Shown here: piece by piece, positions 1 to 5,062 of the stretch
Layout: the number at the start of each line of letters is the position of its first letter
Numbering within the stretch: the stretch's first letter is position 1
Assembly: GCA_017444045.1 (NCBI GenBank)
Contig: JAFSXO010000373.1
Span: 1-12,057 of the forward strand
Reading direction: 5' to 3'
Source: a bacterium
GTDB lineage: Bacteria > Vulcanimicrobiota > Xenobia > Xenobiales > Xenobiaceae
Length of the DNA stretch: 12,057 nt
Notes under the pieces: model-generated
Told to the model about the DNA's origin: nothing
The model's input: the letters and a program-made list of their open reading frames with translations, nothing else
The model's database searches: none
Translations under genes and position numbers: made by a program

Positions 1-324
1 ATCGCGCACCGTTTCGGCCATTAAGATTATATTGTTGCTTTTGTATTTTTTCATACTGACGCTGTAGCGCTCTGAAGCGCCAGATGGCAGATCTGAACTG
101 CCCGTTTTCATGTGCTTTATAACAGTAGGTATCTCGCTGGCCGCGATTAGCGGGCGTATCATGGTACCCTCGCCTTCGGCGCGAACGTTTATGGTTATCT
201 TGTCAAGGTCAAAATAGATGGTGGCAAATGAGCCGCATTGACCCATTATCACCTGTTCAGAAATATTCTGTACTGTGCCCAGCCCGTGAATGGGATGGAT
301 AACCGTGCTGCCGACGGTAAACAA
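1..324 (-). CDS. CarD/CdnL-like transcriptional regulator, partial (N-terminal 108 codons; runs off the window)
   Basis: The 108 visible residues begin (M)FTVGSTVIHPIHGLGTVQ, the usual opening of the CarD/CdnL/TRCF RNA-polymerase-interacting domain (hydrophobic core around a HP-HGxG motif). Further on, the KYKSNNIILMAETVRD segment matches the family's conserved 'K-ksGd-fevAEVVRDL' helix. Proteins of this family bind the RNA polymerase beta subunit and usually stabilise open promoter complexes; that role is family knowledge, not seen here. The start is TTG at 324-322. An in-frame TAA lies five codons upstream with no ATG or GTG between, and an AGGAG sits 7 nt before the TTG, so this start is well constrained. 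The gene lies 46 nt behind the kinase gene on the same strand, so the two are probably co-transcribed. The C-terminal half, including any DNA-binding part, is outside the window. Confidence 0.8.
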   Translation of the reverse strand, partial: MFTVGSTVIHPIHGLGTVQNISEQVIMGQCGSFATIYFDLDKITINVRAEGEGTMIRPLIAASEIPTVIKHMKTGSSDLPSGASERYSVSMKKYKSNNIILMAETVRD

Positions 325-331
325 GAGGGAA

Positions 332-336
332 CTCCT
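332..336 (-). promoter_or_regulatory. Ribosome binding site fixing the TTG start of the CarD-like gene
   Basis: Read on the minus strand this is AGGAG (within AAAGGAGT), 7 nt before the TTG codon at 324-322. It decides the start because no ATG or GTG is available between the upstream in-frame TAA and the conserved domain. Confidence 0.75.
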
Positions 337-370
337 TTGTTAGATATCGCTTAAATAAAGCATTGGCTAG

Positions 371-1312
371 CTAACGGCTGATAAAAATTGAGCTGGCCAT
401 AGCTTTAACCTTTTCGAGGGTTATGTCTGGGCTTACGGACAGCCGCGTCTGTAAGGTTAAGTTGGCACAAGCGATTCCTCTTCTGACCGCGTCTCCCAAG
501 CTTAAACCGCTCATTAACCCGTTAATAGTGCCGGAGGTTAGGGCGTCGCCAGCGCCGACCGTGTCGGTTACAACCGTAGAGATCGAGGGTAAAAACTCGT
601 TATCGTCGGCGGTTGCGTATAGCACACCTTCGGGCCCTAAAGTGATGATGACCCATTTGATGCCCTTATTGACCAGCACTCTGCCGGCTTCCTTGACGGC
701 TTCTCCGGAGTTTAAGCTGAAGTTAACCAGCGCTTCTGCTTCTTCGCGATTGGGAGTAATCATAGCCAGGCTGCTGAGATAAGGGACGATCTGCTTGGCT
801 CTGGTTACAGAAACAGGCTCAATGCAGATCGGGATATCACGTTCGGCGCATTTAGCTATGCTGTATTCGATGCTTTCGGGGGGGATGTCGGCGTCGAGGA
901 TAACGAACGAGGCTGTATCAAATACTTCCTTGTTCTTTTCTAAATAATCTACTGTGATTAGCGAAATCGCGTCTAGATCGGCGATAGCAGATACGAGATC
1001 GCCATAATGGTTAAGAATGGCCAAAAACGTACCGGTATTGCATTCGTTAGTTATTTTTATACGGCTTATGTCGACTCCGGCCGCACCGGTCGTCTCTAAT
1101 ATTTTGTGGCCGAACGTATCGTTGCCTACGGCGCTAAGCAGGGTAGCGCGATCACCTAGGCGGGCAAGATTCTCTGCGATGTTGCGAGCTACGCCTCCAG
1201 CGCTGTCGCGTATCGTACCAGGATTTGAAGTCTTGGGAATATGATTTGCGTGGGTTCGGCCTTTTAAATCGTAATTAGAAGCGCCGATTACCAGGGCGTG
1301 AGGCTGAAGCAT
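371..1312 (-). CDS. psuK: PfkB-family carbohydrate/nucleoside kinase, probable pseudouridine kinase
   Basis: 313 residues, normal length for the ribokinase/PfkB family. PfkB signature 1 is AGGVARNIAENLARLG (residues 38-53). Signature 2 is DTVGAGDA (250-257), with Asp256 as the expected catalytic base and the GAG turn as the anion hole. The NPG-I---GGV-RNIA-NLA opening, the EPVS-T-K segment near residue 165, and the SPDIT close near 294 resemble E. coli PsuK (YeiC) as I recall it. PsuK would phosphorylate pseudouridine to pseudouridine 5'-phosphate in the cytoplasm. The usual partner glycosidase gene psuG is not in the window. The start is ATG, with GGAGGT 9 nt upstream (1322-1327). It is probably the first gene of a unit with the CarD-like gene. 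The alternative is another PfkB sugar or nucleoside kinase; the family is certain and the substrate is inferred. Confidence 0.78.
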   Translation of the reverse strand: MLQPHALVIGASNYDLKGRTHANHIPKTSNPGTIRDSAGGVARNIAENLARLGDRATLLSAVGNDTFGHKILETTGAAGVDISRIKITNECNTGTFLAILNHYGDLVSAIADLDAISLITVDYLEKNKEVFDTASFVILDADIPPESIEYSIAKCAERDIPICIEPVSVTRAKQIVPYLSSLAMITPNREEAEALVNFSLNSGEAVKEAGRVLVNKGIKWVIITLGPEGVLYATADDNEFLPSISTVVTDTVGAGDALTSGTINGLMSGLSLGDAVRRGIACANLTLQTRLSVSPDITLEKVKAMASSIFISR

Positions 1313-1378
1313 GTTTGCGATACCTCCGTATTCTTTGTTGCTGATTCAGGTATTTGTCATTGCACAAGTTAGTAATGT

Positions 1379-1407
1379 AGAATAATGATAACTACCCGTG
1401 TTCTCAA
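1379..1407 (-). promoter_or_regulatory. Candidate sigma-70-type promoter for the kinase-CarD unit
   Basis: On the minus strand, TTGAGA (1402-1407) is followed by a 17-nt spacer and TATTCT (1379-1384). This would give a 5' leader of about 60 nt before the kinase ATG. The -35 matches consensus 5/6 and the -10 only 4/6, so this is a by-eye candidate. It lies between the kinase start and the MITE-like element at 1453. Confidence 0.35.
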
Positions 1408-1442
1408 TAGTATCTAGGTTTTCCTGCGCTTATTAGAACAAA

Positions 1443-1452
1443 GTTTTGGGGC
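1443..1452. repeat. Left 10-bp target-site duplication of the 224-bp MITE-like element
   Basis: GTTTTGGGGC abuts the left terminal inverted repeat directly. It matches GTTTTTGGGC at 1677-1686 in 9 of 10 positions. The one mismatch is compatible with mutation after an older insertion. Confidence 0.6.
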
Positions 1453-1676
1453 CAATGCCAGTAACTTAAGAGTCATGGCATTGAGTATTGCTTATTCATG
1501 TGCGTTAGCGTTACGTTGTTGATAAGCGTATATGATAGCGTGCACCATGCGTAACACCGCAATTTCCCATCAGCTGTGGCCACCCTCTCTGTCGCAGTCG
1601 CGACATCTCTCTCTGCCATCCTTTAGGGGGAGTTATAATGAGGATCTATTGGCCATTGCTTAACTAAACGACATTG
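1453..1676. mobile_element. MITE-like non-coding element, 224-bp variant
   Basis: The ends are imperfect 18-bp inverted repeats: CAATGCCAGTAACTTAAG (1453-1470) and, on the minus strand, CAATGTCGTTTAGTTAAG (1676-1659), 13/18 identical. A 10-bp near-perfect direct repeat flanks it. Its right arm, from TAGGGGGAGT at 1624 to the end, is clearly related to the right arm of the 74-bp element at 4741-4814. There is no significant open reading frame inside. It holds an 8-bp stem close to the left end (CAATGCCA 1453-1460 with TGGCATTG 1476-1483) and a 6-bp stem at 1590-1605. It fills most of the 378-bp gap between holA and the kinase gene and ends 14 bp from the holA stop codon. The 10-bp duplication fits IS4-type transposases; the parent element is unknown. 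Confidence 0.65.
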
Positions 1677-1686
1677 GTTTTTGGGC
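1677..1686. repeat. Right 10-bp target-site duplication of the 224-bp MITE-like element
   Basis: GTTTTTGGGC directly follows the right terminal inverted repeat. It matches the left copy at 1443-1452 in 9 of 10 positions and lies just past the holA stop codon. Confidence 0.6.
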
Positions 1687-1690
1687 CAGA

Positions 1691-2803
1691 TTATTTTTTG
1701 CGCACACAGAGACGGGCCAGCAGAAGCTGGATGGCTAACATTGGATCCCGTCCTTTTTTTATGTTGTAATCGGCCAGACAAAGTGCGGTAAAAGCGCTGC
1801 GCAGATGAGATTCCTGCCAGGTAACTAGTTCCTCCAGGGTTTTGCGCACCTGATACTCTTTTTTGTTGGTAAGTCTGGCTATAGCGGCGATATCGCTGCC
1901 GTGCTGTTTCTTTAAATGCTGAGTTTGTGAAAGCGAACGCAGATAGGTATTAATGTAGGAAAGCAATCCCAGGGCGCGGATGCTAGTAGGGGCGCTGTCG
2001 CCCTTGCCAGAGCTGCTGACGCTGACATTTACGGTGCGGCTTGGCGAGGGATCGGCCAGCATATCTTGGGCGAGGCTCCAGGCGCGCTTTAGATCCTTGT
2101 TGCGGATTGCGTCTGTCAGCTCCCAGCTCTTTATTTCGATGCTTTTGCGGATGACTGTTTTGATATCTTCAGCTGTGATCTCGCGGCGCTCGCCCAGGTA
2201 TTGGCGCAGCTTTTCCAGCTGTGACTGTAGGTATTGGCAGTCTGTGCCGGTTCTGTCGGCGATCTGGCGCACCAGCGCCGGAGCTGCCGTTAGCCCTAGC
2301 TGCTGAAGGCAGAAGGCAACCCAGCTTTCTCTTTCTTCTGAGGCAAGCGTACAGCTGTAGGTAATGCTGCTGTATGCTTCGCTGCTTCTTGCCAAACCCG
2401 CCAGACTTGTTTTGCTGTGTGTGGTGCTGGTTAGAAGCACAATGCTGCTGTGGTACGGCAGGTTAAGGCGCATGGCCTCGGCAATTTTTTTGCAGGTGGC
2501 TTCAGATGTTAATGCCTGAGTGCTTAGCAGTATCAGCAGCCTTTTCTCGCACATAACAGGAAGCTCGCTGAGCGCGTTGCTTATGGCGTCTGCGGAAGGA
2601 GTAGGAGTAGCTGAGCAATCGATGGTGTCGAGATTGAACTCAGCGTCTTCAGGCGCAAGATTCTGCTGGCAGGCAAGCTTAATCAGCCTCCCGCTGAGAT
2701 ATGCGTCACTGCCGAGCAGGACGTATAAATCAGCGGGCTGCAAAACGCCGCTTATTATGGCTTTAGCGGCGGAAAGGTTTTCGTCTGAGCTGGCCCTGGG
2801 CAT
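1691..2803 (-). CDS. holA: DNA polymerase III, delta subunit
   Basis: 370 residues, slightly above the usual ~340. The N-terminal DLYVLLGSDAYL (about residues 25-36) matches the family's 'plYll-GeepyL' P-loop-like strand of the AAA+ fold. The C-terminal LADYNIKKGRDPMLAIQLLLARL (about 343-365) matches the conserved closing helix ('l-e-D--iK-G--dp--ale-ll'). Delta is the clamp-loader subunit that opens the beta sliding clamp during replication. A Ser/Thr/Gly-rich insert at about 252-273 probably accounts for the extra length. The ATG starts 1 bp after the mtnA stop codon and lacks a clear Shine-Dalgarno of its own, so translation is probably coupled to mtnA. The MITE-like element begins 14 bp beyond its stop codon, and I see no stem-plus-T-run terminator there. 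Confidence 0.87.
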   Translation of the reverse strand: MPRASSDENLSAAKAIISGVLQPADLYVLLGSDAYLSGRLIKLACQQNLAPEDAEFNLDTIDCSATPTPSADAISNALSELPVMCEKRLLILLSTQALTSEATCKKIAEAMRLNLPYHSSIVLLTSTTHSKTSLAGLARSSEAYSSITYSCTLASEERESWVAFCLQQLGLTAAPALVRQIADRTGTDCQYLQSQLEKLRQYLGERREITAEDIKTVIRKSIEIKSWELTDAIRNKDLKRAWSLAQDMLADPSPSRTVNVSVSSSGKGDSAPTSIRALGLLSYINTYLRSLSQTQHLKKQHGSDIAAIARLTNKKEYQVRKTLEELVTWQESHLRSAFTALCLADYNIKKGRDPMLAIQLLLARLCVRKK

Positions 2804-2804
2804 T

Positions 2805-3833
2805 TTAGCTGAAGGCTTTGACTAAGGTCTGATCGTAGGGAGGACGGAAAATACCGCGCTCAGTTATGATGGCGCTGATTAGCTCGGGTGGAGTCACGTC
2901 AAAGGCCGGATTGTATACGGGGACGCCGGCGGGGGCGATGCGCTTTCCGGCTAAGGTGGTCAGCTCGTCGGGATGGCGCTCCTCGATGACTATGTCTTTG
3001 CCGTCGTGCAGGGTGGGATCTATAGTTGAATAGGGAGCCGCGACGTAGAAGGGAATTCCATGCGCTTTGCAGAGGGTCGCTACGGAGTAGGTGCCGATCT
3101 TGTTAGCTACATGTCCGTTAGCAGTTATGCGATCTGCTCCGACCACGGCCATGTCGATGAGTCCCTGCTTCATGACAAAGCCAGCCATGTTGTCGCAGAT
3201 GAGCTTGCAGGGAATGCCGTCCTGCATTAGCTCCCAGGCGGTGAGCCTTGCGCCTTGCAGGAAGGGGCGGGTTTCGTCGACCCAAACCATGTCCAGCTTG
3301 CCCTGCTCCCAGGCGGCGCGGATAACGCCCAGTGCTGTCCCGTAGTCGCCGGTGGCTAAGGCGCCGGCATTGCAGTGGGTAAGGATGCGCGCATGCTCAG
3401 GAACTAGCTCAGCGCCATGGGCGCCCATGGTTTTGCACATGGTGATATCTTCTTCGGCAATGGCGCAGGCGCGCTCGGTAAGGCGCTGCTTAAGCTCTGC
3501 TATGTCGGCGTTGTTGGCTTCCCAAATCTTGCGCATTTCCTGCAGGGCCCAAAACAGATTGACCGCGGTTGGACGAGTGCTGCGCAGCCTTTCATGGGCT
3601 TTGGCTAACTCGCTCTGCAGCTCGGACAAGCTTGTAGCTTTGCTGTTTATGGCACCGAGAGCGATGCCGTAGGCGGCGGATATGCCTATGGCTGGTGCCC
3701 CGCGTACCTTCATGGTAAAGATAGCCTCAGCCATCTCATCGGGAGTTCTGCAGGTGATCCACTCTTCTTGGGTGGGCAATAGGGTTTGGTCGATAAGCTT
3801 GGCGCAGTCGCCGCACCAGATAACCGGTTTCAT
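2805..3833 (-). CDS. mtnA: Methylthioribose-1-phosphate isomerase (aldose-ketose isomerase, eIF2B-like fold)
   Basis: 342 residues, full length. Conserved blocks in order: MKVRGAPAIGISAAYG (41-56), THCNAGALATGDYGTALG (152-169) with catalytic-type Cys154, VDETRPFLQGARLTAWEL (185-202), and VVGADRI-ANGHVANKIGTY (230-249) with catalytic-type Asp234. These are the signature blocks of MtnA. The enzyme converts 5-methylthioribose 1-phosphate to the ribulose 1-phosphate form in methionine salvage. The same fold also isomerises 5-deoxyribose 1-phosphate in the DHAP shunt. No other methionine-salvage gene (mtnK, mtnB, mtnC, mtnD, mtnN) is in the window, so the substrate is not settled by context. The ATG has GAGG 7 nt upstream (3841-3844). 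The gene leads a two-gene unit with holA. Confidence 0.93.
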   Translation of the reverse strand: MKPVIWCGDCAKLIDQTLLPTQEEWITCRTPDEMAEAIFTMKVRGAPAIGISAAYGIALGAINSKATSLSELQSELAKAHERLRSTRPTAVNLFWALQEMRKIWEANNADIAELKQRLTERACAIAEEDITMCKTMGAHGAELVPEHARILTHCNAGALATGDYGTALGVIRAAWEQGKLDMVWVDETRPFLQGARLTAWELMQDGIPCKLICDNMAGFVMKQGLIDMAVVGADRITANGHVANKIGTYSVATLCKAHGIPFYVAAPYSTIDPTLHDGKDIVIEERHPDELTTLAGKRIAPAGVPVYNPAFDVTPPELISAIITERGIFRPPYDQTLVKAFS

Positions 3834-3850
3834 GTCATATCCTCACTAAC

Positions 3851-3879
3851 TATATATTATCATATCGGTTCAATGTAAT
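3851..3879 (-). promoter_or_regulatory. Weak promoter-like stretch upstream of mtnA-holA
   Basis: Read on the minus strand, ATTACA (3874-3879) is followed by a 17-nt spacer and TATATA (3851-3856). A second -10-like hexamer, TATGAT (3859-3864), lies within the spacer. The stretch is much more A+T-rich than the flanking genes. The -35 match is poor, so this is a candidate region, not a defined promoter. Confidence 0.3.
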
Positions 3880-3882
3880 TCT

Positions 3883-3897
3883 TTGGCATCTTGCCAA
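3883..3897. promoter_or_regulatory. Perfect palindrome upstream of mtnA, possible operator
   Basis: TTGGCA-TCT-TGCCAA is a perfect 6+6 inverted repeat with a 3-nt centre, 50 bp upstream of the mtnA start and next to the promoter-like stretch. It has no T-run on either strand, so it is a poor terminator. Symmetry and position fit a dimeric repressor or activator site. The regulator is unknown. Confidence 0.3.
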
Positions 3898-3976
3898 CGC
3901 ATTTTGGCGTGTGCCGGCGTGCGCTGGCTTCCGTGTGCTTTATGCTGCTTTCAGTCTGTCGGCGCTCTCAGTCGGT

Positions 3977-4705
3977 TTATTTCGCGCTGTCCGAATGCGC
4001 GCGTGCGAGCTGAGCCTCACCAGCCTCTACCATAGCGGCGCCAGCTGCGGCCGTGTACGGATTGGAGAGCAAATCCTTACCCTGAGCGATCATGCCCTGA
4101 GCCTGCTCCATAGACTTATCGGAATGCTCCATAGACTTATCGGAATGCTCCATAGACTTATCGGAATGCTCTGGTGGATTATTCGCCCAGAACTCGTTTT
4201 CTAGTAGTCCCCACATGAGGATGTCTAAATACTGGCCATCCTGGTAATAAGCCTGGCGCTTTATGCCTTCGAGCTTAAAGCCGCATTTTTCAAAAAGACG
4301 GATAGCTCGGGGGTTATTTGACAGCGTGGTGGCGTAAATGCGGTGCAGGCGCAACTCGCCAAAGCCGAAATTGCACATGGAGCGGATTGCCTCGGCACCC
4401 AGTCCCTGTCCCCAAGCCTTGCGCTCGCCGATGATTATGCCAATCTCTGCGCATCCGCAGCGCAGATCCAGACCACGGAATTCGATGTTGCCTAAATACT
4501 CGCCGTTTTTAGTCTTTATAGCGAAGATGTGCTGCTCGGGGTTGACGCTGAGATTGCGGTACCACTGCTCGACATCCTGAGATGAGCGCGGCAGCGGGGT
4601 TGCACCGGCCAGACGCGTCAGCTCCATATCGTTTGCCCATACATAATTATTGTTCAGATCCTGGCGTTCTATCGGCCATAGGTGGAGATTGTCGCTCTGA
4701 ATCAC
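3977..4705 (-). CDS. GNAT acetyltransferase, RimJ/RimL-like, with a repetitive C-terminal tail
   Basis: 242 residues. Residues 1-170 form a standard RimJ/RimL-type GNAT domain. They include ERKAWGQGLGAEAIRSM (94-110), which carries the Q-x-x-G-x-G/A acetyl-CoA pyrophosphate loop, then LRLHRIYATTLSNNPRAIRLFEKCGF (118-143), the usual last strands and helix with the N-P-R-A-I-x-L-x-E-K-x-G-F motif. Such enzymes acetylate protein N-termini, small amines or antibiotics; the substrate cannot be told. A tail of about 70 residues after position 172 is not part of the fold. It contains three tandem copies of the 7-residue unit HSDKSME (180-200), followed by an Ala-rich helical segment and a terminal HSDSAK. 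The start is GTG at 4705-4703; the only good Shine-Dalgarno (AAAGGA, 4719-4724) is 13 nt away, which is long. See the leader entry at 4702-4713. Confidence 0.82.
   Translation of the reverse strand: MIQSDNLHLWPIERQDLNNNYVWANDMELTRLAGATPLPRSSQDVEQWYRNLSVNPEQHIFAIKTKNGEYLGNIEFRGLDLRCGCAEIGIIIGERKAWGQGLGAEAIRSMCNFGFGELRLHRIYATTLSNNPRAIRLFEKCGFKLEGIKRQAYYQDGQYLDILMWGLLENEFWANNPPEHSDKSMEHSDKSMEHSDKSMEQAQGMIAQGKDLLSNPYTAAAGAAMVEAGEAQLARAHSDSAK
4106..4168 (-). repeat. Three perfect 21-bp tandem repeats inside the GNAT tail
   Basis: The unit (plus-strand start CTCCATAGACTTATCGGAAT) occurs at 4106-4126, 4127-4147 and 4148-4168 with no mismatches. It encodes HSDKSME. Because 21 is a multiple of 3, gain or loss of a unit would leave the reading frame intact. 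Perfect identity at silent sites points to recent expansion. Confidence 0.95.
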
Positions 4706-4713
4706 CGCTTCAT
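4702..4713 (-). promoter_or_regulatory. Possible three-codon leader (M-K-R-stop) overlapping the GNAT GTG start
   Basis: On the minus strand, ATG AAG CGG TGA runs from 4713 to 4702. Its TGA overlaps the GTG start of the acetyltransferase as GTGA. The AAAGGA at 4719-4724 is 5 nt from this ATG, a normal spacing, but 13 nt from the GTG. Either ribosomes load at the ATG and reinitiate at the GTG, or the GTG is used directly with long spacing. Inference from spacing only. Confidence 0.3.
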
Positions 4714-4730
4714 ATTTGTCCTTTATAGTT

Positions 4731-4740
4731 GTGAGTAATA
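4731..4740. repeat. Left 10-bp target-site duplication of the 74-bp MITE-like element
   Basis: GTGAGTAATA is identical to 4815-4824 and directly abuts the left terminal inverted repeat. It lies 25 bp upstream of the GNAT start codon. Confidence 0.8.
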
Positions 4741-4814
4741 CAATGCCATTTAGTTAAGGCTGTAGGGGGAGTAATGATGGGGATACATTGGCTTTGCTTA
4801 ACTAAACGAAAGTG
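4741..4814. mobile_element. MITE-like non-coding element, 74-bp variant
   Basis: The terminal inverted repeats are CAATGCCATTTAGTTAAG (4741-4758) and, on the minus strand, CACTTTCGTTTAGTTAAG (4814-4797), 14/18 identical. A perfect 10-bp direct repeat flanks the element. The interior is only about 38 bp, starting TAGGGGGAGT at 4763, and is shared with the right arm of the 224-bp element. It looks like the larger element with its middle deleted. It has no coding capacity. It sits in the intergenic region between the divergent GNAT and giant repeat-protein genes, just upstream of the GNAT leader. The inverted ends could also fold into a long hairpin in RNA. Confidence 0.75.
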
Positions 4815-4824
4815 GTGAGTAATA
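4815..4824. repeat. Right 10-bp target-site duplication of the 74-bp MITE-like element
   Basis: GTGAGTAATA, identical in all 10 positions to 4731-4740. Removing the element and one copy would restore an uninterrupted intergenic sequence. Confidence 0.8.
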
Positions 4825-4993
4825 AATTTTGCTGGTTTCTGTTGTTTCCCTTTTGGCGCTACAAGCATTGAGCTAGTGGTATATATAAAGAAGGTGATAA
4901 TCGGGAAGGAAGCTAAATAGGAATCACGAAATAAATCGTTTGCTGGATATCTTTTCGCAGGCCGTGCTATGCGGTTTGGTGAAGGGTGGCTTA

Positions 4994-5021
4994 TTGCCGG
5001 CCGTGGCGTACCTGTTATATT
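4994..5021 (+). promoter_or_regulatory. Candidate extended -10 promoter for the giant repeat-protein gene
   Basis: TTGCCG (4994-4999) is followed by a 16-nt spacer and TATATT (5016-5021). The -10 is preceded by TG one base away, giving TGTTATATT, an extended -10. Transcription would start near 5028, leaving a leader of about 35 nt before the ATG at 5063. In the rest of this intergenic stretch (4825-4993) I see only an A+T-rich patch (GGTATATATAAAG near 4878-4890) with no matching -35, and no RNA gene. Confidence 0.5.
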
Positions 5022-5026
5022 GCGCT

Positions 5027-5036
5027 GGCCATGGCC
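5027..5036. promoter_or_regulatory. 10-bp palindrome at the predicted transcription start
   Basis: GGCCATGGCC is a perfect palindrome overlapping the expected +1 of the candidate promoter. It could be an operator or chance. Confidence 0.2.
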
Positions 5037-5062
5037 TAGTTTAACGTGAGGAATGTTCGATA

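Noticed and set aside
423..782. Plus-strand frame opposite the kinase gene
   Set aside because: It is antisense to a gene with clear PfkB motifs, and its Ser/Leu-rich translation resembles no family.
1453..1483. Rho-independent terminator for holA or the kinase unit
   Set aside because: The 8-bp stem has a 15-nt loop and is not followed by a T-run on either strand. It is better explained as part of the MITE-like element's end.
1590..1605. Hairpin TGTCGC-AGTC-GCGACA flanked by CTCTC runs
   Set aside because: The stem is short, has no T-run and lies inside the 224-bp element. It is not enough to call a separate feature.
3883..3897. Sigma-54 promoter (TTGGCA...)
   Set aside because: The GG-to-GC spacing is too short on both strands for a -24/-12 promoter; the sequence is just a palindrome.
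3911..4204. Plus-strand frame with a repeated HRLIGML peptide
   Set aside because: It is the opposite-strand shadow of the 21-bp repeats in the GNAT tail. The GNAT frame has a clear conserved domain.
5053..5055. Alternative ATG start for the giant gene
   Set aside because: It is out of frame with the TPR reading frame and reaches a stop after about ten codons.
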